DNA from: Pegoplata infirma | Taxonomy: Eukaryota > Arthropoda > Insecta > Diptera > Anthomyiidae | Length of the DNA: 64,000 bases | Assembly (NCBI GenBank): GCA_963921195.1 | Contig: CAWUER010000514.1 | Location: 1,302,001-1,366,000 of the forward strand | Direction of reading: 5' to 3' | Part shown: one piece after another, positions 12,268 through 24,762 of the stretch | Numbering within the stretch: position 1 is the stretch's first letter | How the letters are laid out: every line of letters starts with the position of its first letter | Program-made: the position numbers and the translations under genes | The notes under the pieces: generated by a model | What the model was told of the DNA's origin: nothing | What the model saw: the letters and a program-made list of their open reading frames with translations, nothing else | The model's database searches: none

Positions 12268-13133
12268 TATTCGGTTGTCAAATATTTTTTTAAACGACCC
12301 ACGAAAATACTAAAAGTCAATCAATACAGTTGGAGACACCAGTACCTATTTTTTGGCCTCCAATACTTTTGACCACCAATTTTTTTGTAAACAAAGAACT
12401 ATTTTTTTCATTTTGATATCTCATTACTAGGGCAAGTACTTTCATGAAAATGCATATTTTTACTCCGCACTCTAAACATAACATAAATTAAATATCTATC
12501 CGAATCAATAAATTTGCAATAAAATGGCATCGATTTGTAGTTGCATATTTTTGCATATTTTGGTATAAATGCATATTTTTGCATATTTGCATATAAATTG
12601 CAATTTTTTAATTTTCATCAACATTTTTTAAAAAAATCATTTCAAAAACCATTTTAAAAAAATATTTTCTTATATAAATGATATTCTGAGACAGTTTTTA
12701 TAGAAATTTGTTTCTGAAAATAAAATTTTTAGATTCTTAAAAAAGCTTTAAATTTTCAGAATTATCAGAAATATTTTTCGACTCTAATTTGTGTTAATAA
12801 AGCTCTTTTTTAGTAAAAGCAGTTTATTTTTAATACATATTTTTAAATTTTAAGTGCATATTTTTTTAATTTTAAGTGCATATTTTTGATTTTTAGAGGC
12901 ATATTATAGGCACATATTTTCGATTTTTAGATGCATGAAAGTACTTGCCCTACTCATTACTTTGCACTTAAGTAGATGTTCTAAAATAAATAAACAAAAT
13001 ATTTTTTATTGTTCCCAAATAAATTGGTGGTCAAAAGTATTGGAGGTAAAAAAAATAATGGTTTCTTTAGCTGTATTGATAGACTTTTAGTATTTTTGTA
13101 TGTCGTTAGAAAAATTATTTGACAACCGAATAT
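12268..13133. repeat. Hairpin MITE interrupted by a hAT MITE
   Basis: The outer inverted arms begin TATTCGGTTGTCAAATA (12268) and end TATTTGACAACCGAATA (13133). They continue through AATACTAAAAGTC and CCTCCAATACTTTTGACCACC with their complements near 13030-13060. Without the 525-bp insertion it would be a hairpin of about 330 bp. No coding sequence. Confidence 0.75.
12428..12952. mobile_element. hAT-type MITE inside hairpin loop
   Basis: Perfect inverted ends TAGGGCAAGTACTTTCATG and CATGAAAGTACTTGCCCTA are flanked by the 8-bp duplication CTCATTAC (12420-12427 and 12953-12960). The interior is AT-rich with repeated GCATATTTTTGCATATTT. It is nonautonomous. Confidence 0.85.
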
Positions 13134-13396
13134 AAACTATAAACTCTGTTTGAAAAAATTAACTTTGTTCGACCCTCAAACATTTATTATTTACTAAAAT
13201 TACTTCCGACCTAAATTATTTTATCTTGCCCAATCCAAATAATGGAATTAAGGACAGTTTTACAGGGAAAATAACAAAAAAACAGTTGTCTACCAGTTTC
13301 TAAAGACTGCAATCTTAGTGCATTTAAAAACAATATTTTTGTTTTTCAAAAAACGTAAAAAAAAAAAAAACAAGTCAAAAACCATGTTACACTATA
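13134..13396. other. AT-rich intronic sequence, nothing recognised
   Basis: No frame, RNA or repeat boundary identified between the hairpin element and the next MITE. Confidence 0.4.
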
Positions 13397-13628
13397 CACT
13401 CAAAAAAAAAAAACCTTGTAAAATGACAAGAAAAATTTAAATTTTTTTTGCTACCTCTTATTTGACAAGAATTCCTTGTTATTTTACAATCTTTGTACCA
13501 AAATTTTGTAATTTTACAAGCTTTTTACCAATAAAATTGTAATTTTACTAGCTTTTTACCAATAAAATTGTAAATTTACGCGATAAAACTTACAAGGAAG
13601 TTCCGTGACTTTACTAAATTTTTGAGTG
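13397..13628. mobile_element. CACTCA-type MITE with TA duplication
   Basis: The ends CACTCAAAAA and TTTTTGAGTG are bordered by TA on both sides (13395-13396 and 13629-13630), as in Tc1/mariner-type MITEs. The interior repeats TTGTAATTTTAC and ACCAATAAAATTGTAA. Its ends resemble those at 14974/62425 and 53406/54199. Confidence 0.65.
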
Positions 13629-13830
13629 TACCATTTAATGTTATTTTTCTTTTAGTGTACCATTTAAAATTACATACATATATTTTATAAATTATCATTT
13701 GTATTTCTGAAGATATAAAATATAAATAAAGTCGAGAGAAAATCTAATGGATATATTTCATGATGCATAACTTACTTCGGCAGTCGCAATTTGCTTTTGG
13801 AAGTGTCTATTCACCAACGTTAAAGTTTAT

Positions 13831-13947
13831 GGCTCTTATTCATAATACTTATAGTAGACTTAATCTAGGTTTATTTGACAATTATTCCTGCAATATCTGT
13901 CAAATAAACCTACTTTAAATATATTTCAGGTTTTATGAATAACAACC
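13831..13947. mobile_element. 117-bp hairpin MITE, TTAT duplication
   Basis: The inverted ends GGCTCTTATTCATAA and TTATGAATAACAACC, with the internal pair GGTTTATTTGACA and TGTCAAATAAACC, make nearly the whole unit a hairpin. TTAT flanks both ends. Noncoding. Confidence 0.65.
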
Positions 13948-14513
13948 TTATGAATTTAAATCAGTAAGGGACACACACATACTATACAATTTATGCTTGG
14001 GTGTTAGTAGCTAACAAAAAGTCAAGCCAGCAACAGAATTTTATTGTGTACGTGTGCCGACTGCTCACAAGCAGCATTTTTTAGCCTATTCCCGCGGGAA
14101 TATGAATTACAAAAATGACCGACACTGATTTAAGTCCACACGACATTTTTTTCAAGCAAAAATTTTTTTAAATCTATTTTTTGAAATTTTTTTATATTTG
14201 TTGAACAGAGATAAAAAGAAAAAAAATAATGACAATGAGTCTTTTTTTGTTATCAAACATATATTTTGTAGTGCAATGTCTAAAAATTTTTAAATGGCCA
14301 AATCATTTTTCCCATGATAGGTTACGACAATACCATGGTTTTTATGTGTATACGGTCTTTGTATGTGTATTGGTTCCAAAGTTCTATTCATTCTAGTGCA
14401 ATAGCTGTGTTGATGTGTTTTCTCTGCAATTCGTGAACCAATTTTGTTTCTGCAAGTCTCCCACGAAAGGGATGTCAATACTAAGGTTTAAATGTATATA
14501 TGGACTTTGTATG
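13948..14513. other. Intronic sequence with tandem 155-bp unit
   Basis: Contains GGTTTTTATGTGTATAC and TTTGTATGTGTATTGGTTC motifs in a repeat of about 155 bp that recurs near 14480 and, across the nested insertion, at 62697-62850. The short open frame at 14290-14478 on the minus strand is not supported as a gene. Confidence 0.45.
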
Positions 14514-15508
14514 CAGTCCTGTTTTTTTTTTTTTTGAGAAATCGTCAATTAAAAAAAAAAATCGTCAAAATCGTCAAGTTGAAAAAAGTTTGTTGTCAAA
14601 AAATCGTCATGACAAAAATACGCTAATAAATACTAAAAATGTTAATACCCCAGACCACTCTATGGTCCAGAGTGTAATGTGTTTCCGTTGATGTTTATAA
14701 CTATCCAAAATATTGGTCCTCGACCTTTTTCAAGTCCCAATTATCAATTAATTGACCTGAAATTTGAAACTTAAGAAAAACTTATGGCCCAATGACGAAG
14801 ATTATTGAAATTGATTTTTTGTGCATATCCTCCATATTAGAATTCATCCCGATATTGAAGCGTTGTAAATTTAATGCACCAATTAATTTATATTGACCAC
14901 TTCTAATAACAAGTCTATTTTTCAACTTAATTTTTTTTTAATGTTTTTTCTAGTGTATTTTTAACTTTTCCTGCACTCAAAAAAAGAAGAAACTTCAACT
15001 TTGGAAAATTTTTCTTCAAAATAGTTTATAAATTTTGCCACAATTTAGTTAAATTTAACTGGAAGGAAATTTTCTTAACTTTTAGGAAAATATTTTAGTT
15101 CATGGACTGTTAAATAGGCCATAATTTTCCTTAAATGGAATTCCCTAATACGTGGAAGAAATTCTTACCGCCAAAGAAATTTTTCCTAAATAATTGAAAA
15201 AAAAAAAATATTTTTAAGATATATTTTTTAAAACAAAATTTAGTTCAAAAAATTCAGTTTTTGGACGTAATTTACTACCAGTTAGTTCATCATATTTATC
15301 TACTTTAATTTGAGGAAGTTTTTTCAACAAGTTTAGTAAATTTTTCATATCTTGAAATTGATTTTTTTAATTTACTTTTTTTTCATGCTTGAATGTGGAA
15401 TTTACATTTGGTTTATTATATGAAGTACATGAATAAAAAAAGTACATGAATAAAAAAAATAAAAGTTTGATCTTGTATAACAAGTAAAAAATTTAATATT
15501 TACATTAA

Positions 15509-15655
15509 TGGTATTCATCTACCCGTATAAACACCTCGTATAATATGTAAGTCTGATAAATTTATACAATTTATGTCAAACTGCATTTATAAAAAATAAG
15601 TTTAGTAAGTTTATACGGTATACTTGGTGTATACGAGTTTAAATGAATACGGCCA
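15509..15655. repeat. Small inverted-repeat hairpin
   Basis: TATTCATCTACCCGTATAAACACC near 15512 pairs imperfectly with GGTGTATACGAGTTTAAATGAATA near 15628. It is a probable MITE of about 145 bp inside the CACTCA-type element; no target duplication could be defined. Confidence 0.45.
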
Positions 15656-15811
15656 TTTTTTTCTACACATGTATGTGTTAGAAAAAAAATAATATTTTAA
15701 TCACAACAAAGACCTTGGCTTTGGCGTGTTTTCCCATAGTCTGGGAACAAACGTCAAATACAAAGTTTTTGTTGTAATTTAACTAAAAAAGCTAATGAAA
15801 TTTATTACTTG

Positions 15812-18800
15812 ACTAATACAAATAAACCTCCATCACTGTAAGGCAGCCTCAGTTGCACTCTTGCTGCGCCTGACGACAGGAGCAGTTGACTTGGTTTTAT
15901 CCAAGAGCCCTGGGTGCGGAGTGGCAGGGTTTGCGGATTGAAGACCCCTGGGTTTAAGTTGGTGGTTGCCAAAGGTGACGGCTCACCAAGAGCCTGCATC
16001 TTGGCGAAAAATGGCTTAAATATATTCTTTTTATCAACTTTTAGTGATATGGATGTTACAGCGGCTAGCTTAGAGCTTCATGGGAAGTCTATTTGGCTCG
16101 CCTCTGCGTATTTTCCTAATCCGGGGCCAATACTCCCGGAGAAGGTTGTCGGTCTAATTCAGGAGTCTGAATCTAGGGGACACCAGTTACTAGTGTGTTG
16201 TGATGCTAATGCACATCATTCGATATGGGGAAGTACAGACACAAACGATAGAGGCGAATCACTTTTGGAGTTTTTGTTAAGCACTAACCTGTATATTTGT
16301 AACAAGGGTAGTGAACCTACTTTCGTTACAAGTACGCGGCAAGAGGTTCTTGACGTAACAATTGTATCAGATACATTGTCTGATAGAATTGATGACTGGA
16401 GAGTTTTGGAAGACCATTCTTTCTCAGATCATCGCTACATTGAGTTTTTACTCAGGGAGCGTGCCCCGGTTGAGACAGTCTCTAGAAATCTGAGGAGAAC
16501 AAACTGGGTGAATATATTTCTTTTTCTTTGCTTTTGGATGAAGTACCCTTATCTGAACCGCATAGTTTGGCGGAAATTGACTGTCTGGTTGACCATATAA
16601 CAAATATTTGTAATAGGTGCCTGGATGCGTCTTGCCCTTCTGCAAAGCCTAGAGGGGAAAAAAAAGCCACCTTGGTGGTCAAATGAGTTGCAGACGAGCA
16701 GAGATTCCTGCAGAAAGCTCTTTAATAAGGCTAAATTTTCAAGAGCGGACGAGGACTGGTCTGCATACAGGTTGCAACTTAAGAGTTATAAAAAGATGAT
16801 CAGAAATGCAAAATGTGATTCTTGGAAAAACTTCTGTGGAAACATAGAAGACGTTTCTGAGGCATCCAGGCTGCGCAAGGTTCTGGCTTCTTCTCCTTGC
16901 ACCCTGGGATACCTGAAAGATCCTAATGGGATGTGGTCTTCCTCCAGTGGAGAGTCGCTGGATCTCCTTTTAAACACGCATTTTCCGGGCAATTCCATGA
17001 CGCCGTTTCAAGCTTTGGAACGTTCTGACGCCCAAGCATCTGAAATTGCTTCGGAAATAATAAATATGCCAACATTAATCTGGGCGATAAAAAGCTTCAG
17101 ACCCTATAAATCCCCGGGACCTGATGGTATAATCCCGGCTGAGTTGCAGCAAGTGTCGGACTATATAGCCCCGTTGCTGTATAATCTATACACAGCATGC
17201 ATCAACTGGTCGTATATTCCTTTAAAATGGAGGGATACCAGAGTCGTATTTATCCCGAAGGCTGGGAAAAGTTCCCACACAGCTCCGAAGGATTTCAGAC
17301 CAATTAGTATGTCTTCTTTTTTGTTAAAGACAATGGAACGAATGATAGACTCATATTTGCGTAGAGTGATTGACCCGAGGTTGCTTTCGACAAAGCAACA
17401 TGCATACAGCAAGGGACGATCAACGGAAACAGCTCTTCATGAGCTCGTTGGAAACATCGAGAGATAGCTTTCGGTAAAGGAGTACACTATGGTGGCCTTT
17501 CTTGATATTGAGGGGCTTTTAATAATGCCATCCCAGAATCGATAATATTGGCATTGTCTGGTCTGGGAGTAAAGCGTGAAATCGTTTTAATGGTGGAAAA
17601 TCTACTTTCCAATAGACGTATAACGTCTGAATTGGGAGCGTCCGTCATATCTCGGTTTGTCAATAGGGGCACACCACAAAGAGGTGTTCTTTCCCGCTTC
17701 TTTGGAACCTGGCACTGAATTCAATGCTACTATCTCCAGAAGCACGTGGTTGTCATGTTGTCGCATATGCTGACGATGTCGCGATAGCGGTAAAGGGGAA
17801 GCATCTGCCAACATTGCGGGACATTCTTCAGGGTTCTCCGAAAGATCTGTCTAAATGGGCAAGAGACTGTGGTTTAGGAGTTAATCCTAGTAAAACAGAG
17901 CTTGTTTTTTTACAAGGAAAAATAAGATTCCTGCTTTTGATCCTATTTCTCTGGACGGTACTGAAATCACCTTCTCAGATGGAGCCAAGTATCTTGGAGT
18001 ATTTCTAGATACGAAGCTGAATTTCAGGCGTAATATTGAGGAACGGGTGAGAAAAGCAACGATTGCTTTGTATTCCTGTAAAAGGGCCATTAGAAAACGA
18101 TGGGGTTTCAGCCCTCAAGTCGTTCATTGGATCTATACAGCAGTGGTGCGTCCAATTTTGCTGTATGGAATCATTGTCTGGTGGCCTGCTTTAGAAACGA
18201 AAGCGAACTGTGTCTTTATCACGAAGGTACAAAGAATGGCGTCAATGTGCATCACTGGTGCTCTTCGTACTACACCTACGGCTGCATTAGAAATCCTCCT
18301 TCACATGATACCCTTGGACATATTGGGTAGGCAGTATGCGGCTGCGTCGGCAATTCGACTTAATAGCACGCTGCAATGGAGGAGCAGCGATTTTGGCCAT
18401 AGCGCAATCTTGAAAAAGATAACAATACCACAAAATGTGGACTGTGCTCCCTCTTTGAGCCTCTTTGAACGCCACTTTACCACTATGATACCATCCAGGG
18501 AGTCTTGGATGGGGAATACTCCAGGTAGTGGAGATACCATAAATTTTTACACAGATGGATCGAGGCTGCACGAACAAGTGGTCTTTGGAGTCTATTCGCA
18601 AGAGCTTGGGTTGAGCCTGGCTCGTAGATTGCCAGATCATTGCAGTGTTTACCAGGCAGAGATGCTGGCAATAAAGGAAGTGGCTGACTGGTTGAGCTGC
18701 AATGTCTTGTCTACAACCGCAGTCAACATCTATACTGACAGTCAAGCCGCGGTCAAGTCCCTGGATTCAATGTTTCTGAAAACAAGATCTGCCATTAACT

Positions 18801-19005
18801 GCCGCACGTCCTTAAATGAGATGGCCAAGCAGTTTAACATACGACTCATATGGGTCCCAGGGCACAGAGACATTCCAGGGAATTGCAAAGCCGATGAGCT
18901 TGCAAGACTAGGAACTACCTTACAGGTTCCAACAGAATTGGAATGTGTTGGTATGCCTCTAGAAACTTGCAAGCAAAGCCTACGGCTTTGTTCTGCGACG
19001 GAGAC
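15812..19005 (+). pseudogene. LOA-like LINE ORF2 part 1 (EN, RT, RNase H)
   Basis: A decayed second open frame of a non-LTR retrotransposon. The endonuclease shows QINLHHC near 15820, IQEPWV near 15900, CCDANAHHSIWGSTDTN near 16196-16250 and FSDHRYIEFLL near 16423. The RT shows FRPISMSSFLLKTMER near 17297, KQHAYSKGRS, FLDIEG, GTPQRG and the catalytic box VAYADDVAI near 17759-17785. An RNase H follows with FYTDGSR near 18546, QAEMLAI, IYTDSQAAV and PGHRDIPGN, the set that marks the I/LOA group. Frameshifts occur near 15900, 16508, 16663, 17511, 17695 and 17915, and a TAG near 17467. The frame breaks off at 19005 where the LTR element enters and resumes at 61617. ORF1 is absent, so the copy is 5' truncated. 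Confidence 0.88.
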
Positions 19006-22000
19006 TGTAACGGTTCGTTTCTCTAAGTGTAGCTGATTCCCAATATAAGATAATCCTAGCATCTGGCAACCCTTCAAACTTCCATTAAGTTGTGGAAAAA
19101 TGCAACCTTGTATAAGGGTTGCCGAAAGTGCAATAACCAACCTGAAGTTGGTTGCAGTTTGCAAATATTCAACCTGTCAAAGGGCAATGGCCGACCTGTC
19201 AATGTCAAGACTCTGAAACTTTCCTTTTCCTGCTGGTCGTCAAACAAAGTAGACGTTGGTCGAATAACTTGTAGAAAATTAATAAATTGTGCAGACATTT
19301 TTCTCAAGGATATAAACGTGTATGGGAATTAGTGAAAAATACAAGTTTTTCATTAAAAAAATTGTGTACGAATTAAAATATTCGTAATCGGATGCATCGT
19401 AATACCAACTTTAATTAAAACGCACTTTTAAGCAAAAATTCCTACTATCAAACGTAATCGTTAGGCAGCCATATTGACAGCATCGTGATCAAATTGTGAG
19501 AAGACACCAGTCAATCCATATTGTCAGCATCGAGGTCGAATTGTACGGAGACTCCAACCAAACGTAAGTGCCCATCCATATTGGCCAATCATTATTAAAT
19601 AAAAATCCGAATTTGCCGTACAATTTCATTTGTGTGCCGTCTAATTTGCCTAACCACCAAAGTTGTAAAATTTTTTTTAATCGGCCGCATCGCCATTGCA
19701 AAAATAATCATCGTCAAAGAACCAGAAAGGGCCAAGGAGAAATCCAACAACCCAAGGGAGTTGTTTTCCAGTAAACGTAGCACACCTGTGCAAAATAAAT
19801 TTTGTGTCCCACAGTGGACAATAATATCTAGCCCGTACACAAACAAGTGGGTATGTTTTATTTAAATCCAGCAACTGCAACAAAATTATCGTAAAATACG
19901 CCATCGGCAAACGTTTTATCATCAGGCGTCAACAACAGCATCGTAAAATACGCCAGTGATTAACGTTTTATTCATCAGACTCCAACAGCAGCAGCGGAAA
20001 GTATACCAGAATAGAATAGTAATCCTCAGCAACCAACAACGACCACGTAAAATACGCCAGATTTACTTTTAAATCATGTAAAATACGCCGTCGCCAACAT
20101 TGTGATCACCAGCCACCAACAATAACATCACAAAATTCTGCAAAATACACCAGCACCAACGTTTTAATGACCAGCTGCACAAAATACATTACCAGCATTG
20201 AGGAAATGTTAACATTAACATTTCCATATTAAACAACAGAAGCAGCACCAAAATCTGCTATAAACTTCATCGTTAACATCAACAGTACTCCAACAGGAAC
20301 AGCCGGTATTGACAAAGGGAAACCATCAGCAATACAACATTAAAACCCGCAGACAAAAACAACAAAAAACAACAACAACAACAGCGGCAGCTAATTTCGT
20401 TACAACTTGGAACTTTATCCACAACAGCCACAGATGGAAACATTAGCAGCAGCAGCATAAAATAACTCATGGACTTTTTAACAACTGAGAGCAGAACAAC
20501 ACAGATAAATAAGGGTGAAAGATAAGTACAAAACCAAAAGAATTTTATTTTTAGTTGTTATTAGTAGTGGAGTTTTTTTGACTTAACAGAAAAAAAAAAC
20601 TTAACGAAACAAAAAGACAGTGCAGTGTTTTAAAACTATGATTTCGTTTACAATAGTAAATATCGTGTAGTGTTGTAATTTAAAATTAAATTAAACTTTA
20701 AACGATTCGTTTTCGTAACAGAGCTATAAAGCAGTAATTTCATTGCATATTTAATACGTTCAATAATTTTTATATAAATCTAAAATTTTTGTGGTTTCAT
20801 CGTATTTTAAAGTTAAAACGGAAAGCATAGTTTTGGAAAACTGCAGATTACTTGCAATTGGTTTACCCAATATCAAGTAAACAATATATTTTTAAAATAT
20901 CGTATTTTTAAAGGAAAATTGTAATTTATTTTTTTTTAACGTGTTCGGTTCAAAAGTAGTTTTTCTTTCAAAATTGATCTCAAAATGTTTTTTTTTATTT
21001 TTTGTTGGGCTAATTGTGGTCAGTTAGATTTTTGATGTAAATAAAAACAAATTTATTGCATCATTTTTTCTCGACGTTTCGTTGATGGGCTTTCAACTTT
21101 TTCAAGAGATTTGATTTATTAACTTCTGGTGACAAAATATAAAAAAACATGGTAACAAAATTCTTAAGTATTAATTATCAAAGTTAAACTTACGATTTTT
21201 TTAAAATTTACATTTTCAAATATTTAAAAAATTGTGGTTTAAGTACATATTTTAATTAAAGAAAAGAATACTGTGATCGTTACTAGTGGTTTTTGAGTTA
21301 ATTTTCGTGCATTCATTTACAAGATAATAGCTCAGTCGTACCTTCGGGGAAAAAAAATAAATCTCGCGGGGCTGCAAATAGCCAAAATTATTTTATTCAT
21401 AAGGGGTCTTGGTTTTGAAATCAATTTTTAACCAAAAGTTTTTTGAACCGAACCCATAGCTATTTAAGGCTGGATTACTCAATGCTCCGTTAAAAAATAA
21501 CTCTTCGTTAAATTTAACTTTTTCATACAAATTTTGACATAAGGCTTCGTTAAATCGGCAGTTAGCAGCTAACTTTTCATTGAGTAATCCGCCCTAAGAA
21601 TTTTTGTAAATATTTTTATTAGGAAATCAAAAGTACCGTTTTTGTCGTTCATCTTATACGGTCCATACGTCACATGTCGTGTGGCCATACCCTAAAACGT
21701 ATATCCAAATTGTTATCTTCTCTTTTTGCGGCATTTTAGTTCTGAACCTGCGTGGTAAGGACCCTACTTGTATATCTACGTTTGACCCAATAATAGCGCT
21801 ATTAGGTTGGTCCTTATTTGTGGAGTTTACTTTTACGTAGAGCCCTTCTCATCGTTTTTATTACTGTTCAAAGAACTAAGGTTCAGCCATTTATCTAGTT
21901 TTAACTATGAATTTTTTTTTTAGTGGCGATTAAGTTAGCTAATATGCTTATGTTTAAAAACTATCTGGCTAAAACCTATGTTAATCTTATACTAAGATTT

Positions 22001-22478
22001 TAGTAATAAGATTTATTGCATAGAATTATCAAAATTAAAATAAATCTATGAATTATATTTTCAAGATGAAATTCTCTCGTGATGTTTGAACATTTTTTAT
22101 AATGGCACACTAAAGTGAAATAAAGGGGTAGGTATTTGGTGGAGTGAAAACCAAAAGTTAGGGGTAACCATGAAATATTCGGCGATTAAGTTACCATGGA
22201 TTTGGTCTTTTAGTAGACTGAGGGAGGGAAGCCAGTAGGACGCAACACCAGCTTCTACCAAATTCCCATAAATAATTTGACTGAAACTTGAGGCCCTTCT
22301 TTTATTTTTTTATATTTTGAATATGGTACACTGGTACAATTCTGACTGCAACTCTGTCTTGCACTTGCGACGAACACCCGCCCAAGCCCGACGAGCCTTA
22401 GCCGTGCCATCTTTAAAAGTTACCAGTGTGGCAAGGACAGACAGGGAGCCCATCTTGTAACAGGGACGGGACGTGACA
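19006..22478 (+). repeat. 5' LTR of LTR1, about 3.5 kb
   Basis: Begins TGTAACGGTTCG and ends GGGACGTGACA, giving TG...CA termini, preceded by AGAC (19002-19005). The same ends delimit the 3' LTR at 44745-61612, where the matching AGAC follows. The sequence is noncoding with CA-rich stretches (ACAACAGCAGC) and AATAAA near 22118. It carries a private 126-bp MITE at 21468-21593 and a segment near 20990-21238 missing from the 3' LTR. Net LTR length of about 3.1 kb is very long for a Ty3/gypsy element. It preserves empty sites for three insertions in the 3' LTR. Confidence 0.88.
21468..21593. mobile_element. 126-bp TTAA-type MITE in the 5' LTR
   Basis: The inverted ends GGCTGGATTACTCAATG and CATTGAGTAATCCGCC are flanked by TTAA on the left and CTAA (one change) on the right. 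The 3' LTR lacks it and reads AGCTATTTAAGAATTT near 60725, the empty site. So it inserted after LTR1 did. Confidence 0.8.
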
Positions 22479-22483
22479 GTTAG

Positions 22484-22501
22484 TGGCGCCCAACGTGGGG
22501 C
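22484..22501 (+). promoter_or_regulatory. Primer binding site, tRNA-Lys type
   Basis: TGGCGCCCAACGTGGGGC lies five bases after the 5' LTR and is complementary to the 3' end of insect tRNA-Lys including CCA. It would prime minus-strand cDNA synthesis. Confidence 0.85.
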
Positions 22502-24762
22502 ACGAAAAGTTAAGTTTTTATGATTTGGGAAGAGTGCAACTTTAGGTGTTAATATTTTTTTTTTTAAGTCTGAAGCTATGGGAAAAATTTGTAATCCGAA
22601 AAGTTCGTTTTAAGTAGCTTGTGAGTCACAGGCAGACGTATAACAGTTAGGCTGTTCGCAACAAGTTATTTTAAAACATCGAATTTATAGTTGTCGTAAG
22701 TCTTATGGGTCTAACAACTAGATACCTTAATTGCGACGTCAATTTTAAATTCCATATTAGTCAAGTTTTAAGTTGTCGTAAGTCTTATGGGTCAACAACT
22801 AGACACCTTAATTGCGACGCCAATTTGAAATGCAATACTAGCATATAGTTTTGTATAAGTCCAAGAAAATACCAAACGTATTTTCTTGTAGCGATACTAA
22901 ACTTTATCTACCGAGGATTAAACTTTGATTTCAAGGAAAATTATCAGACAATAGTTAGCTCTCCAAAATTTATATAATCTTACAGTCAATAACGGGGAAA
23001 ATTTAAAATTTATGTTTTCACGAAACCAAATGCCACCCTCAATTCAATTTACAGCTACCAACTTTAAAGATCCTGAATACCAACTGTTTTAGTATATTGA
23101 TTGAGTAAAAGTATTTTGCAATTACTAAAGAAAAATAAAATTAAATTAAAGTAAAAATCAGTTCAATAATTTCAAGATTTTCACTAAATATAAACAACAG
23201 CAAGCAATACTGGAAGCCTTTCAATATTGATATCAACTTTAATTGTCTAATCGCTTCAGTTGTATTTTTCGTAAGTTTTGATTTAGTTGTAAAACTAATT
23301 CAAAAATTCTTATCACCTTTAAAATCATCATTGCAAATACAAACTCAAAAATTTTAAAAAAAAGGAAAAAAGGTAAACCTTTTTCTTTTATATTTTTTTT
23401 TTCTCATAGTTTGTACCAAACTTGCTTGATATTAAGTTGAAATATTTTGATTTGGATGTAAAACACTTGATTGGTTAAAATTTTTTTAGAAATATTTTAA
23501 CAGCAGGACATTGGATCCGTTTAGTGTTTGAAGCATTACAATTAAGATATCAATACCAAATATTGATAAGTTTGGTCTAGTAATTGTCATCTTTTTTACT
23601 TATTAATTTTTTAGTTTTTTTAATTTTTATTTTTTTATATTGTTAAAATTTTTATTTTTACTATTTAAAATTTTTTTATATTATTTTTGCCCTTAAAATT
23701 TTTTATGATTTTTTTTTGTAGTTTACTAAAAATTTTTAGTATTATTTTTTTTTTTGCTTTCCCATCTTTGGATGGTATTTTTTTTTTTTGGGTTTTTGGA
23801 TTTTTACTTATCATTTACTATTTTTGATTTTTTTGTTTATATTTTTTTTGATTTTAAATTTTTTTTTAATTTAAAATTTGATAAAATTTTCCGTAATTTA
23901 AGTAACTAACTATTCAGTTATAGTTTGATTTTTTTTTAACTGCTCATATTGCATTCTTGCTTTTCCGATCTTGGAAAGAAAATACATACATTCATTTAAC
24001 TACCTGATTTAACAATACGCCTGGATGTTCCATAATCCAACAAAGTCAAGTCAAAAAGTAAGCTTGAAGCAGAGCTTCTGACAAACGTGAATTATAATTG
24101 TTTTAAATTAATAAACTATAGTCTTTAACTGATGGTAATTATATAAAAGAATTTCGATTTCACTTTGCTAATTTAAAATTGATTTTTAAAAAGTAAGTAC
24201 CACTAATTTTTCGATATCTATTGTTTTTATCAAAATTGAACGGGCGAACGTTGTTATTATCTTTGCTTCAAAGTAATTAATTGTTGAGCAAGATAAATTT
24301 TTACCTAATAAAATCATCTGAACGCAATTAATTCAAATAGCATATCGTGAGGAGCAACCTTAATTAGGTGTGGGGAAAAAGACATCGACAACTCTTTTAG
24401 AAAACAAATGTAAATTGATACATTTGCGAAAAAAAGCGTAGTAGTTTAAAAAAAAAAAATAAAAATCAATAAAAAAAAAAATCTTGCGCGTAAATAACGT
24501 TTGTTAAATTTTTTCAAAGTCATATCGAGACGGAAACCGATACTATATATAAATTTTTATCGTTTAACCCTAGTTAGTCACCACCTGCGAAATACTTTGA
24601 GCAGTGGTGCAATTTGTTTATACTTTTGAGGGATTTTTAAGAAATATCAGCTCTTATTTTTAGTAAATTTTTTGAAAATTGGTAAACATTGATTAGTCGT
24701 TTTAGCTCTATATCGCTTTTTAAATCTGAAACTGTAGACATTCTTTCTGTTCTTAATAATTT
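22502..24762 (+). other. LTR1 leader, noncoding
   Basis: About 2.26 kb of AT-rich sequence between the primer site and gag, with no credible frame. An 82-bp unit (AGTTGTCGTAAGTCTTATGG ... TTAATTGCGACG) is repeated in tandem from 22689 to about 22850. The rest is T-rich. Confidence 0.6.
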
